Part shown: one piece after another, positions 1 through 13,373 of the stretch | Position numbering within the stretch: the stretch's first letter is position 1 | Layout of the letters: every line of letters begins with the position of its first letter | From: Hypoxylon rubiginosum | Taxonomy: Eukaryota; Ascomycota; Sordariomycetes; Xylariales; Hypoxylaceae | Assembly (NCBI GenBank): GCA_902806565.1 | Contig: CADCXA010000062.1 | Location: 558,001-622,000, forward strand | Length of the DNA: 64,000 bases | Direction of reading: 5' to 3' | Notes under the pieces: generated by a model | Told to the model about the DNA's origin: nothing | Database searches by the model: none | The model's input: only the letters and a program-made list of their open reading frames with translations | Translations under genes and position numbers: made by a program

Positions 1-127
1 TATTCTATCTCTATAGTTATCTGGACTTAGCAATTGTGGTTTCTGAATGGCTCAGCCAATAATACCGGATATCTGAGATAATAGGACGGGACAAGGGAAG
101 CTGCAGAGTTAACTAAGTCCCTGGGTG

Positions 128-1240
128 CTACTTACTGGCTCGTTCCACGGCCTCTGGCTCTCTCAGGAAGACGTCGAGGGTTTCGACATTGTCGAATGCC
201 TCAAAGCTAATATAGCACACAAGGTGGTCGTGAAGGTTTTCGCCAACTTGGGGCAGATTCTGGATAACTTCAATCCCATGCCTTTCAAGTAGCTTTGCAT
301 CACCTATCCCAGATAATTCGAGCAGCTTCGGCGACTGCAGAGCACCGGCAGCCAATATAACCTCCTTGGTGGCTACCACAGTCTTGGTCTCATTGTCATG
401 TATATACTGAACTCCGGTTGCTTTTGGAGGCTGGCCGCTGTCGAATAGGATCTTCTCAACAACAGCATTTGTAAGAACTTGCAGATTTTGCCTATCCTTG
501 ATAGGGTTATAATACGCCGAGACAGAGTAGCTTCTCTCCTTGTTTTCCGGATCAATACTCGCAAGGACACTAAAGCATCCCGCCGAAGAATAGTCAAGGA
601 AAGGGTCATTCGCCATAGAGGATGAGCAGGTCTCGAATACTTCTGCCCAAGCCCTGCGAATAGGGTGATGCAAGTGGCCAGAAAAGGAGGTCTTGATAGG
701 GCCTTTCGCTGGGTTACTTTGTTCAGTCCACTCGCCAATTCCAAGGGACTTCTTAAAGGCATCGTCCACCAACGGCGGGGTATAGACCTTGGAGAAATAT
801 TCCCGAAGGACGTCCCAATTCCACCCTTCATTGCCGAGAGAGCCCCAGGCGTCGATCAAGCCTTTGGTAGGAGGTACAAATATGTGTGCGTTAATAGCAC
901 TTGAACCACCAAGAGCCTTTCCCTGGTTGATATTAACTGATCTTCCCCCTAGATTTGGCTGTAGCGACCGTTAGTCACTCAATCCCAACTTCATAGCGGC
1001 GAAAAGTTAACATGTACGCACCTGAGGTTCAGTGCGAAAATCCCAATCCGCCTCGGTGCCGAAAAGAGATTTGAAAATAGCTGGAGTCTTAACCCGTGGG
1101 TCTTCGGTACAGTCAGAGCCTGCCTCCAAGATGAGGACACGCTGGCTTGGATCTTCGGACAGCCTGTGAGCTACAACAAGTCCAGCTGTGCCGCCCCCTA
1201 TAACTACAAAGTCGTACGAAGAAGCCGCCATAGTTCCCAA
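128..1240 (-). CDS. GMC oxidoreductase, N-terminal part (gene runs off the window)
   Basis: Flavoprotein of the glucose-methanol-choline oxidoreductase family, which oxidises alcohols, aldehydes or sugars with FAD. Exon 1 (1240-1022) encodes the Rossmann start YDFVVIGGGTAGLVVAHRL, and the FAD-binding E lies in LILEAGSD. A 63-base intron (1021-959, GTGCGT...CTACAG) joins in phase to exon 2, which opens with NLGGRSVNINQGKALGGSS, the GMC signature 1 region. The second signature, GALQSPKLLELSGIG, follows about 180 residues later. About 349 residues are present, whereas the family is usually 560-620. The frame stops at 128-130 directly after a GTAAGT, so a further intron starting near 136 and exons to the left of base 1 are likely. 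Whether the gene is intact cannot be seen. The substrate is unknown. Confidence 0.85.
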
Positions 1241-4200
1241 CTCAAATTCTGGTAAATTCTCGGATATAGATTTGGCTTGGTCAGCTGAGCGGGAAGGGAA
1301 GTCGATAGTGTTATCAAATGTAACAATTAGAAATCTTCAATGTTCAAGATCTTTTTATTTCTAATGGCGGAAGGGATGAGGATGATATGGACCGGCATCG
1401 ACTCAATAACACGTGCTCTTCTCGGGTCACACAGGTGTGACGGCGCAGGTGATGTAGGATGGGGTACGGTTAATTGGCTCTTTGTGTTTCGGCTTGGCTA
1501 CCCAACACAATGGCTTGATGAAAGATGTTTGCAATACCGAACGTTCGGCATTGGCGTCTGCTGACTCAAGGTGGCCAACCAACCAGAGAATTGGAGCCTA
1601 ACGGAATGGTGGCACGGTCCCGGCGTATCGCGTCGGGACCGTGACACATAGTGAGAATGTGGCGATAGTTGCGGGTGAACGGAACTTAGCACTCATTATG
1701 CCCCTGGGCCGTTAGCTGTTGGCTGTTGGCTGTTAGCTCAAAATAATGAGGTAATGACGACAACCAAAACTACTTCTCATGCAGGACTCTTACAAGCCAA
1801 ACTCGATGATGCTGAGAACGATGACATTTTGGCATAAGTCTTTGGACTAATCACTAAATTCACTAGAAGAAAAAATGTCGGAGGGCTGTAGTAACATTTA
1901 CGTATTGAATTTAGAACTGAGGACATGATCCCTCCCACAAGTTAATATCCTCAAGTTTGGTGTCAAAAAGGATGAGTCCCAGTAATAGCCGCAGCACAAT
2001 TGGTAAACATTTCAGTGTGATATTAAAGGTACAAAAACAAGTAACTCTCACCAACAACGGAAATTGTCAATGAGTTACCACCGCGGAACCTTCCGCTTCC
2101 GACCGTAGCCCAGATTGTCGGCACGAAGGCGGTACTCGTTAGCAGAGAGGACTTCCTCATCCTCGAGACTGAAATAGTCCACCTTGCGTTTGGCCGAACA
2201 ATTTTTTTATTTGTTCATTGTTGTGGCCTGTTACAGTCGTGATTAGCTCTCGATCTCAGACAAATAGCATGCGATATTATTGGGTTTACAAATTCATATT
2301 TCTACCTTGTTATAAGACACTAAAAATATGAATAACTATTCGCCCCTCAGATTTATTGCTTTCTTTAACATTACTGAGGATCTGGAGCTCATCTTCAAGC
2401 TTGACGAGATTGTAATTACTGTCATCCAAGTCCTCTGCTATAATTCGAAGCTACGAGGCGTATATTTCTTACTTCATGAAAAACATCATGTAATCCTTTG
2501 TAGTTGGTTCAAGGACTGTATTCTTATTAGTTAGAGACGATTCGTTCGGGATATTATACTTGATATCACGAGTGTACAACTTACACTCGTAAGAGCCTCA
2601 AAGTTATTAGCATTGTATATGATACCCCGGGAGAGTAAATGGGCTTAGAGTCCATCCATTGATCACATACTTTAAACGTCAAGTAAATTCCGAAAAGTCA
2701 TGATTTGGAAGCATATAAGAGTTTTAGGTTTGTTTTAGATTTGGTCCGCTGCCATGTCGACCAAGAGCCTTTTTTTTGGGCTATGATTGTTTGATGCAAA
2801 ATTCTAACCTAACAAAATCGGCTAATAGTTGCTATGTCTACATGTAGTCTCGGTTATAACTCACTAATTGAGTACAAAATGTTATCAAATTGCTTTAAGT
2901 TAAAGGAAAAGCAATCCTATAGTGGTGGCTATTTTGAAGTCGCTGGCCTGGTATAGAGACTGGATTTCCAAACCTCTAAATCTCGGAATATTTTATGCCA
3001 AATACGCACTATTCATACATACATACCTGACCTAGTCCTAGCTAGCTAGTAAACGAACTCTAAGGTGACGCATCTCTAGAGGTGATGGCCTTTTCGGGGC
3101 TACTGGTGATATTTGCATCATCTCTAGCTTGTGAAAGCTTGTTTCTAGATATTTGCCACGACTACCAAGCTGAACGATTTCAATATAAGCCAATAGATTA
3201 CACTCTGGCTGCAACACATTATCCCTGGAAGTGATCAGCAGCGGGCAAGATCCCGATCTAGATCTGGTTCTGGTTCTCAGTTTCCTCGCTCTTGGGATAG
3301 ATCATACAACTAGAATTGGCCAATTTGTCATCTTTTTGTGATTGTGATCAGTATCAGAGCGAACTTTACGAAGCCGAAATTTGGCTAGAACACCTTAGAT
3401 CGCCGTACCCCCACGATGTATCGAGAATCCCGTTAACTAAAAGGCTTCGTCCGTTGTGTCGTTCAGGGCATGAATCGTTAGCTAACATCCTCACGCCTTC
3501 GAATGTTAAAGGCCCCAATAACCTCCCCACTAACCGTGTAGGAGATCTAGATCTTCAAAGATCTGGTTCAGCTGAACATCGTAAAGTGGATGCAGACGAG
3601 CGATACTGACGTGGGTAAATCTATGCTATATCTCGCGGCCACGGCAAAGTAACTCGAGTAGGTTTAGATAAATAATACGTGCTCGAGTAGATTTTTTCTT
3701 TTGTCCCAAAGATCTATGCCAAGAGTATGCGGCCCATCTGTTTGGTAAGTTCAAGCCGTATTTCAAGCCACCCTTGTTATCCCCGGGCGGCGAGCAAGTG
3801 CATGATAACCAAATCCAACCGCAATGTTAATTGAGTAACATTGCAGGGGCCCTTTTAAGCCACTAAGGTAGGTTGCCACATGTTTTCAGGGTTATGTGCG
3901 GCCTATTCGTCGTCTCTCCGAAAACACCAATGAGAACCGAGCAATTGTTGATGATTGAGATTAGGAGCCGATGGCGACACATCACGACATCCGACCTCCA
4001 ATTTTCATCATCAAATATCGGACATGTATTTTTCTTGACCCTCAAGAATCTACATCTCGATTAGAATCTCCATTACAGACTTCGAAGTTCTTTCCGTTAT
4101 TATTTTTCGTGACTAATTATTTCATATTCCAGGACCTACCATTCTGAGGACTTGTTAGCTCGTACCCATCAAGACGCACGTAATAGCTCCATACCTAGGT

Positions 4201-4693
4201 GCCTATTCCAGCATGTACTATTTAGATACTTACTTGGGTACATATGCATTGGTAGGTTTAGTTCACAAGTTCTTTGATGCTAGGTATGGCGAGCTATCTC
4301 TGCGGTCCAAGAGCTTTCTGCATGTAGAATTACATTATCTTACCTATGATGAAGGGGCGAGGTATCAAAGGGCTATACGCTGCTAAATATCTTATTGAGC
4401 CTTCTACTAAGGCAGTCCCGGTGCCAAAAGACGCCGAGGTTGATTCTAAACCACTTAGCTTGGACACACGCCAACCGTCACACCACATGTTCCATTCAGC
4501 TTGTCGGTCAAAGCCCGGACGCTTAACTATGTTAGAGACACTTAGAGGCCAAAAGGTCCATGTGCCCAGGCCTGAGAACCCCCACACTCGGGACCTTGCA
4601 AGCCGGGCCTGTCGCCGATGTATGTAGGCGATCAACATCGCTAATGATACCATCCTACCGGTAAGGTGGCACCCTGCCCACGATCGAATAGTG
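1241..4693. other. Gene-poor stretch
   Basis: No convincing gene. Short frames occur on both strands but lack family signatures. The segment 3060-3609 has a weakly protein-like reading (an Arg-Ser repeat RSRSRSGSGS near 3253, then a 97-codon frame without an ATG to 3609) and may be a decayed coding relic. A pair of overlapping frames at 4330-4653 on opposite strands has no recognisable domain. Confidence 0.5.
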
Positions 4694-4705
4694 TATATAT
4701 ATAAG
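4694..4705 (+). promoter_or_regulatory. Probable TATA box of the MFS gene
   Basis: TATATATATAAG lies about 90 bases upstream of the chosen ATG at 4786, a suitable distance for a fungal core promoter. This is a position-based inference only. Confidence 0.45.
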
Positions 4706-4785
4706 AAGGCATTCCCGGGGTCTTGGATACAACATAAGTCATCGGTTCCACTTACATCTTAGCCTTGAATGGGAATAAGACCAAG

Positions 4786-6858
4786 ATGTCTACCGTCCTC
4801 GTCCAAAACATCGGCGACAGAAAGACGGCCACCGAGTCGACCACCTCGCTTGGTAGCCATGACGTCCCCCCACTAGGAATACCCAAGGAGGAGAAACAAC
4901 GATTCTGGTTTCAGCGAACCAAAGACTTCGACCATGACGCAATTGCTACGCAGGTAAGACGAGGATTCCCGTGTGGCTAAATGTTGGAGACTGTTGTTAA
5001 TGAGGGATTTGCATACAGCCCAGTGTCTTCGACGATCCTAAGAGCGCTGAGCAATACCGGCCCCGCGACGATTGGTACGTAATGTCGTACTCAAAACCGT
5101 ATCGAATGGAAGATAGAGAAGACTTACATGTGTCTACAGGGAGAACTTACACCGTTTCGATCCTAAAGCGCGATGGACGTGGGCAGAGGAGAACGCGATA
5201 GTGCGGAAGATCGATTGGCGAATCACGCTATGGGCATGTATCATGTTCATGGCGCTCGAATTGGATAGGGCGAATATATCGCAAGCTCTAACAGATAACT
5301 TCCTGAATGATCTTAACCTTACTACGGATGGTACGTTTCCTCGCTAGTCTGCACGCTGCCGCCAAACCATATTGACTGCGAATTAGACTACAACCTTGGC
5401 AATACTGCGTTCAAATTGGCTTTCTTGTGTGCCGAGCTGCCCTCTCAGCTCGTGTCTAAGTGGATAGGCCCCGACCGGTGGATTCCTTCGCAGATGGTCA
5501 TTTGGAGTATCGTGGCTGGGGGCCAATTTTGGCTCAACGGCCGAACCTCCTTCTTAGCCACGCGAGCGCTCTTGGGAATAATCCAAGGAGGCTTCATTCC
5601 CGACGTAAGTACCTCCCGGCTACTCGTCGCTTTCAGATCAAACTGATATTGATTTCTTTCTTCCAGGTGATCCTCTATCTCTCGTATTTCTACAAGCATC
5701 ATGAATTGTCGATCCGTCTCGGGTTCTTCTGGACTATGATGAGTGTCGCCGACATCCTGTCCGCGTTGCTGGGTGCCGGCCTCTTGCATATGCGAGGGGT
5801 GCTTGATTATTCCGGCTGGCGTTGGCTATTCCTGCTGGAAGCCATTATAACCCTGATCGTCGGTTTATTCTCGTTCCTCCTCATGCCTGCGGGGCCATGT
5901 CAGACGGCGAGCTGGTACCGAGGGAAGAAGGGCTGGTTCTCACCACGGGAAGAAACTATCATCGTCAATCGGGTCATCCGCGAAGATCCGAGCAAGAGCG
6001 ACATGCATAACCGCCAACCGATCACGCCAAAACTGCTGTGGAAGTGCCTGAAAGACTTTGATCTTTGGCCTTTATACATACTCGGACTCACTTTCCAGAT
6101 ACCGGCGGTTCCAGAGCAGCAGTATTTGACTCTCTCACTCCGGCAAATGAAGTTCGATACGCTTACTTCCAACCTGTTGTCTATTCCGTATACCGTAATA
6201 CACAGTGAGTCAACCCCCAGGGGTAAACAGCAGTCAGTTAGACATGCTAACCATGTACCTATTGCAGTCATCACGATGCTTGCAACCACATATGCAGCCG
6301 AGGCGTTCAGGCAACTCACATTCGTAGCTCTAGTTGGACAGTTCTGGATCCTGCCTTTCCTGATTTACTTGAACGTTGCCGACACGTCAAGCGCTAGCAG
6401 ATGGACCATCTGGGCCGTCACGACGCTCCTGCTAGGATATCCGAATGGTATGTCAGGCTCTTGCACCTCCTCAATATTTGCCTTCGTATAAGATGCTAAC
6501 GGCTGCCCTCGTAGCACACCCGGTCCAAGTCGGATGGAACTCGCGCAACTCCAATACCGTGCGTGCTCGCACCGTCTCCGCCGCGTGCTACAACATGTTC
6601 TGCCAGGCCGGCGGTATTATCGCGTCCAACATTTACCGGTCGGACGATGCTCCGCTATATCGCAGGGGCAATCGGCAGCTTCTCGCGATTCTCTGCATGA
6701 ACATGGTCCTGTACTGCCTCACCAAGGTGTACTATGTCCTCAGGAACAGATACCGGGACAGGAAGTGGAATGCCATGACGGCCGAAGAGCAGCTGACGTA
6801 CCTGTCCACTACTACCGACGAAGGTAACAAACGCTTGGACTTCCGATTCCAACATTAA
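4786..6858 (+). CDS. MFS transporter, allantoate permease (anion:cation symporter) family
   Basis: Plasma-membrane proton symporter of the fungal allantoate/Dal5-type MFS family, which imports organic anions. Seven exons join cleanly: 4786-4953, 5019-5074, 5140-5330, 5387-5604, 5667-6204, 6268-6447 and 6515-6858, giving about 564 residues, the normal family length. After a cytoplasmic tail of about 95 residues the first membrane segment [20 protein letters not shown] is followed by [18 protein letters not shown] and by [20 protein letters not shown]. The C-terminal half holds a conserved stretch [20 protein letters not shown] and the tail ends [16 protein letters not shown]. The in-frame ATG at 4786 is preferred to the non-ATG extension from 4765. 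No break was found. The closest remembered relatives are the Soa1/YIL166C-like sulfonate or inorganic-sulfur permeases, so sulfur-compound uptake is possible, but the substrate is an inference. Confidence 0.93.
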
Positions 6859-7127
6859 GAGACGAAAATGGAACTCTGTAGAGGATGTGCTACACTGGAT
6901 GAGGTTGAAGGTGGAGGTATTCGGTGACGCGTGCTGATTCGCAGATCACGCCATAAGTCCGTATCTCGTATTTTGAAACTATTCCTTAATTGGATATTCA
7001 TGCCTTTAAAGGAGTTTTCATAAACGCATAAACAGCTCCTTTTTAAACCGCTAAATGTCGTCCTTCAAGCTCCCATCCCTCAGCGACGCCATTCAAGCTC
7101 CCGTATGCTAAGGCAAGATAACAAACT

Positions 7128-9421
7128 ATGCCTGCGCCTAGTTCTTCATATGTAATGAGTGGTGCTGTCCGCTCGCGCGGAAAGAAGGAAAGGCCTCCAG
7201 CTTCTGCTTTTGCAGGTAATCTCGGCAAACAGGAAGATCTTATTCAATATTTCTCAAAGCGGCAACAAGCCATTGCGCAAGGGACGAAGCACACTTTCAG
7301 CATCGAGAAGCCGCATAGTTGTGTCAAGTGCCAGAAGATCAATATTGACGCCGCCACATTCAAAATTCCCGAGAAAATTCATTTATGCCCAACTTTGCGT
7401 AGTGCTGTCTATGCGGCGGCTGCCGGATGTGCCTTTTACGAATGGCTAGTCGACTTGCTGATTCTTATGTCAGATGGCTCACCCGATCAGACGCCATTCC
7501 TAGGAGCGAATAGCGCTGATATATCTTTACATATCGAACTCAACACTAGGAGGCCGCCTGAGTCTTACATGCTATTTATGGTATATGCCGAGCTCATTGA
7601 AGCAGACGGAGAATATGAAACTCATACGCTCCTCAAGGGAAGTCTCAACGCTTGGACAACCGAAGGTTCGCCTTCAGTATTTCTCATGACCGTTCCACCT
7701 CGAGCCAGCTGACGATCAATGAGATTCAAATAGGTAACCTTGCAGCGCCTTATATCCGCCATCGACCTACTGAGCTCAACAAAGACTCACAGCAGACCAT
7801 GCGATTTGTACGCGATAGCCTTCGACTCTGTAAGGCTTCGCACACGGCATGTAGGTATATAAAAGAGGAGACTCAATTTACTGGGGATGAAACCATCCCC
7901 GTCTTAGATTTGCCTACCAGATTGCTGCAGGTAGCCTCCGATGGGCAGTCTGTAAAGCTTGTTATCACCCAAGGTCTTAGTGACACTGCTCAACAAGATC
8001 TCTCTCGTCAAGGTTATGCTGGTCTTTCGTACTGCTGGGGTGGAGCGCAACCATTGCAGCTGACCCGCAACACCTTGGATAAGCTCTGCTGCGGAATCGG
8101 AATAGGCGACCTGCCAAAGACGCTCCGCGATGCGGTGCGTACTACCGTAGCTCTCGACCTGAGCCATATATGGATCGATGCCCTGTGCATCTTGCAAGAC
8201 GACGCCTCGGACGTGGAGCTAGAAATCTCGCGGATGCCATTGTACTACGGCGCGAACACGGTAACCATCTCCGCCGAGTCGGCAGCAGCATGCACAGAGG
8301 GCTTTCTCGATCGCGGTTCTGATACATTCGCGGCGGGTCCTTTCGAGATTGCGTTCGTTACCGAACTCGGACGCGGCAGCATCCAGTTTTTCCAAGAATC
8401 TAGAAACGAGAAAACAGCTCCGATATCACGTCGGGGCTGGACATTTCAGGAGAGCATGCTATCGCGACGGATGATTGCGTTCGGCGAGAGTCAAGCCGTC
8501 TGGTGTTGCAGCGTGGCAAGTACGGGCTGCGGAGGAATATTCGGCGACTTGGCCTCGGACGAGGAGTTCCTTGGCGTGTCGGAGTCGAATTTCACAATGG
8601 CTGTCGTACTAAAATATTCGTTCGAAGACGCGTGGGATAGGATAGTCCAAGAGTATATGGGAAGAGCACTTAGCGTGGAGAGTGACAAGCTGCTAGCAAT
8701 CAGTGCACTCGCTTCCCGAATGGTGTACGTCGCACTCGAGAGGAACTTGTCGATCCGATACTTGGCTGGCCTATTCGTGAACACGTCCTCGGTGATGAGT
8801 TGGGCAAGGGAATTACTCTGGCTAGCAAATCCGGAGATAGCGCAGCGTCCGAAAAAGTATCGGGCGCCGTCATGGAGCTGGGCAGCTCTGGATGGCCCCT
8901 GGAGCCACCTTCACGTCTTCTTACCGCCGTCATACGATATGCGGAAATATGAGTTCGACTTTAAGGTCACAGATACCAGAGTAGAGCTAAGCCATCCTAA
9001 AGCACCGTATGGGGGTATCAAGGAGGCATGGATTATGGTGACCGGGTGGGCTAAACGACTAGATAGAAATCCTGGAGTGAACATCATCGTACTTCAACAA
9101 TGGCCAAAAACAAGGTTATCAGGCGAAGATAGGACGGCAGCAGATCTACTGCTGTTTTGCGATACGAAGGCAGATCGTGCCTTGGTCGACTTAGCATTCC
9201 AGGGACACATGGAAAACGACGACATCTTTCTCTTGGAGATTATTCCGCCATATCTAGCAAAAAACACGCCATCTGTGGGACTTATACTTGTCGACAAGAT
9301 GAAGAGTGGAGTGATGTCAAGAATTGGAGCCTACGTCTTCTATTTCGCCCCTGATGAGGTAGGCAGGCAAGTTTATGAGCGGTTCTTCGATGGTATGTTG
9401 GAGGGTTGCCGTCTCATCTAG
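7128..9421 (+). CDS. HET-domain protein (heterokaryon incompatibility type)
   Basis: Fungal HET-domain protein, a family acting in non-self recognition and regulated cell death. The HET core reads YAGLSYCWGG (near 8014), then LPKTLRDAVRTTVALDLSHI and WIDALCILQDD, followed by ISRMPLYYGANTVTISAESA and later RRGWTFQESMLSRR. The N-terminal part from the ATG at 7128 has a CVKCQK pair and HLCPTLRSAVYAAAAGCAFY, typical of the segment before the domain. The reading frame changes between 7580 and 7712. A 62-base intron 7581-7642 (GTATAT...GGAAG) would join the frames and give about 743 residues, but the donor is weak and a one-base frameshift cannot be excluded. The C-terminal region contains APSWSWAALDGPW, common in this family. 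Confidence 0.85.
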
Positions 9422-9577
9422 GGCGCGTCGTCTCCAACCAGGCGCCTACATTTACCCAAGTGTCACAACTCAACCAAACTTCTAAGTCAGGTTATTCCAA
9501 TTGCTTTTCATTTTTCTAGCCGCCTATCCCACCAGATCATGTTGCCTTCAGCGAAAGATTCTATGTGCCCGATCGAT

Positions 9578-10057
9578 TCACTCTTCTATTTTAATCATAA
9601 ATGATAGGTTGAAACCATCCCCAGGTGGTAGCTGCATTGGCTCTTGTCCGAGGACCTTGAGAGACTTATTTATGATCTCTAATCGCTTCCTCCACCAGAC
9701 CGGATCCCTTCTCCATTCAATTGTCCTACAACACAGTCGAAAGTGCCAGGCATGCCACTGTGGAGTGTGACGAGGGGAGTTCAAAATGAACACGATCATT
9801 GTCTCGGACGCTTGAACTTCATGCCGAACGTTAACTCCATAAGTTTCGTTCTGGTAGCAAGTGAAGTAGGTGTACGCGAAATCGTTCTCTTGTTGAAGTT
9901 CGCTTATAGGACTGCTAACCACGCAGTGCCCTGTTTTGTCACCTCGCGTACAGGCTTGATTGATTGATTGATTAATAGTGTTTAACATCATGAGGGTTTT
10001 GCCGTCTGTTGGTAACCCAAGCCTCCCAGGGGGTATGAGATGTGATAAGCTATCCAC
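9578..10057 (-). pseudogene. Remnant of an unrecognised protein, paralogue of the gene at 20.2 kb
   Basis: The family is not recognised. The 159-codon frame contains TGHCVVSSPISE, YFTCYQNETYGVNVRHEVQA and MIVFILNSPRHTPQWHAW. The gene at 20202 reads TGHCVVASLT, SFTCYQTATYGVDLSHEVRA and MILFVVQCPPHTQVWHDF at the same spacing, so the two are paralogues. Similarity begins only near 9955. The first 33 or so codons of this frame come from a TGAT-repeat segment and do not match. The upstream half of the protein is missing and an AT-rich tract begins within about 100 bases. The simplest reading is a gene cut by that insertion, but a short diverged gene is possible. Confidence 0.5.
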
Positions 10058-10140
10058 TATATATACAGCGGCTGTAGAAGCTAATATTAAGCTTTAAGGG
10101 TGTGCTGTATTATGACTCCGTGTCTACTTTATTTAAGATT

Positions 10141-13042
10141 GCTGTGTTTTGTGTTTTTAAAGTTGTTATAGTAAGATAACCGTTTTTTTATATTATATAT
10201 ATATATAATATAATATATATATAAGGCGTTATAAAATGGTATAAAAATGTAAATAAATCGCTACTTTATATATTTTAAGTTTTTTATTAATATTATTTTC
10301 TTATTTTTATTTATATTTAAATTATTTAAATTAGTAATTTTTTATTAAATATTAAAATTAAATTTTATATAATGTTAATTAATTAAAATGGATAAAGTTT
10401 TAAAACATATATTATAACAGTTTATTATTAATTTAATATAAGGTTTTTAATAAAAAAAAAGTATTTAAATTAAGGTTTTTTATTAATATATAAAATAATA
10501 ATAATAATATATATATATTTTTATTTATTATTAGTTAAATTTTATAGTTAAATAAATATAATTATATTTTTTTTTATTATTATATTATAAATATTATAAT
10601 AATATATAACGTTATATATATATAACGTTATTTATAAATATATAAAAATTTTTATTTATTTTAATAAAAATTAATATTATATTAATACTTTTTATAATTT
10701 TACTTATAAAATAAATTATTATATATTAATTTTTTTAATAAAATATTAATAAAAATAAATAAAAAAGAAAAAATTATATAAAAAAAAATACCTTATATAT
10801 AAATAAAAACACGAAAAGTTTTTTTTAAAAATATTATAATAAAGTTATATTTTATATTATTATAAACCGATTTCTTATTATAAAATAAATATATTTTTTA
10901 TATAAACTTTTATTTTATTTAAATAATTAGTTATTTAATTTAATTAATAGTTAATAAAATATCTAGTAAATTACTTTTTAATATATTATATTAAAACTTA
11001 TAAACGTTTTAATATATTAAAATTTTAATAATTATTATAAAAACATAGTTATTAAAAAATCAATTTAAATTAAAAATAAAAAATTTAAAAAGTTTAACAC
11101 TTTAATTAAACGTATTTAAGTCGCTTTAAATAATTTTTAATTATTAATAAGTTATTTAATTTAATATAATAACTTTTATATATTTTTTTTATATATTAAA
11201 TAAATATTATATAATTTAAATATATTTAGTTAATTTATATTTTTATTAATTAAAATAAATATTTTATTTAATAATTAAATTTATATAATATTAAATAAGT
11301 TTAATTTATTAAATTAATATTATATTTTAATAAATATTTAATAATAATATATTTTAAAAAAAACATTTAAAAAATATTATAATATAATAATTTAAAGATT
11401 TTATAATTTATAAATATTTAATTTAAAATAAACTTATAATATTTTATTTTAAATTAAACCTTAAATTTAAAAGTTATATTAATTAAATAAATAATTTTAA
11501 AATTAAGTAACGTTATATATAACTTAAAACTATTAAATTTAAAAACATTAAAATATTTTTTTTTTAGTTATAATTACTTTTTTATTTATATTTATTAAGT
11601 AAGTAAATAATTATATTTTTTTTTAGCTACTTTTTTATTTTTCCGGTTATTTATTTTATATTATTATTATATATAATTTATTAGTAAATAATAATTATAT
11701 AGGTTTATAAATAAACCGTTATAATAATATTAACTGTTTTATTAATTTTTTTTTAAATAATTAAAAAAGTATTAAAATAAATAAATTAAATTTTATTATA
11801 AAAATTTAATTAAAATAATTAAAAGTTTATATTTAAAATAATATTATATTTATTTAAATATTATAATAAAAATAACTTTTAATAACTTAATAAATTTTTT
11901 AAGTTTATTATATAAAATATTATTATAGTTTTTATTATAAGATTTTTTAAAAGTTAAATTAAATTAAAATTTATAACTTTTTTTTATTAACGTTATTTTT
12001 ATTTAGCTTTTTATAATTTAATATTTTCTAGCTATAAATTAATTTTATTTAATAATAAAAATAAAGTTAATAAAAAAACTATATATAAATAATTAAAAAT
12101 ATTTATAATAAAGCTATAAAAGGATTATAAAGTAATAGATTTTAATTACTATATAATAAATAAACTTTTAAAGCACGATATTAACATCGTTATTTTAAAT
12201 TTAAAAAAACTTACTTTTAATACTAGTATTTTTAAAAAAGCTAAAACTAAAAATAATTTAAACCGGCCGATTAAAAACAATAAATTAAATTATAATATTT
12301 AAATATTTATATATTTATTTTTAAAGTATAATAAGAAGAAATATTAAATATAAAAATTTTATATATAATTTAAATAGCTATTTATTTATTAAATTAAATA
12401 AGTTATTTTATAATTTTATTTAATATATAAAAATATATTATAATAAAAAAATATATTTTAAAAAAACGATTTTTTAAAATATAAAATAGTTTTTAAATTA
12501 TAAAATAGTTTTAAATATAAAAAGCTTTTAAAATATAAAATAATTTTATAAAAAAAATTAATTTTTTTTTAAAAAAATTAATTTTTCTTTAAAAAATAAA
12601 TAGTTATTTTAAAAATAATTTCGTTTTTAAAAAATAACTTTCTTTTAAAAAAAACTTTTTAAAGTTTTTTTAAAAAATATCTTTTAAATAATTATTATTT
12701 TAATATTTTTATTATTATTAATAATTTTATTTAATTATTTATTTTTTATAGTTTAATTAAAAAACTTATAAATATTATAACGTAAGTTATAAGTTTAAAT
12801 TTTATTTATAATAAAAAAAAAAAAAAAGAAAAAAAAAGTAAATAAAATAAATAAAATAATATAAAATATAAAATATAAAAGATAAAAAAAAAAAAGAAAT
12901 AAAAAAAAAATTTTTTAAAAAATTATATTAAAATTTTAAAATGGTTTCTTAAATATAAAACGGTTTTTTCTTATAAAATACTTTTATAAGTAAAATAATT
13001 CTTCCTAAGAAAAAATACGAATTTTGATTGAAGTAAGGTTAT
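10141..13042. repeat. AT-rich, RIP-degraded tract 1
   Basis: Almost 3 kb of nearly pure A and T. CA and TG dinucleotides are almost absent, whereas CG still occurs occasionally. This is the pattern left by repeat-induced point mutation, which converts CpA to TpA on both strands. No reading frame survives and no element ends were identified. The tract resumes for about 55 bases (18850-18905) on the other side of the copia insertion, so it originally continued to near 18905. It is probably an old transposon, but its class cannot be read. Confidence 0.8.
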
Positions 13043-13224
13043 TGTTAGATAATAAGAGGTTATTCTGGAGGACCTATTCAGGTCCTGCGCACAGGCCAAC
13101 GGCCGGAGCCGCAATAACCTTATTACGAGGCTATTCTAAGGAATCGCGAGAACACGTACAATTAGGAGACACACACTTAATACACACAATTAACCCCCTA
13201 ATTGAATACACACGTCATCTGACA
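13043..13224 (+). repeat. 5' LTR of the copia element
   Basis: 182 bases with TG...CA ends, read as identical to 18668-18849. It is followed directly by ATTAAGAGTCTC, the expected position of the primer binding site. I cannot assign the tRNA. Confidence 0.96.
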
Positions 13225-13373
13225 ATTAAGAGTCTCATTCGCTCAAGAATCAAAGAGCTATATACGAATAACGATACGTGACCTTCAATTAGCCGAAAAC
13301 CACAAAATTACGAAACGGTTACATCAACGAAACCTTCCACAACCCGAATCCGACCAATAGCAAAGAAGACGGC

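Noticed and set aside
1340..1692. Short frames of 64-74 codons downstream of the GMC gene start
   Set aside because: No homology features. They overlap on opposite strands and lie in the promoter region.
4330..4653. Overlapping 107- and 93-codon frames on opposite strands
   Set aside because: No family signature, no splice partners and no conserved-looking blocks. Treated as chance.
10200..12900. Possible CRISPR, origin or centromere in the AT-rich tract
   Set aside because: No regular repeat-spacer pattern exists. The composition and CA/TG loss are explained by RIP, and a centromere cannot be claimed from 3 kb.
13024..13281. 85-codon frame over the 5' LTR (and the similar start of the frame at 18589)
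   Set aside because: The same translation appears in both LTRs. It is non-coding LTR sequence read by chance.
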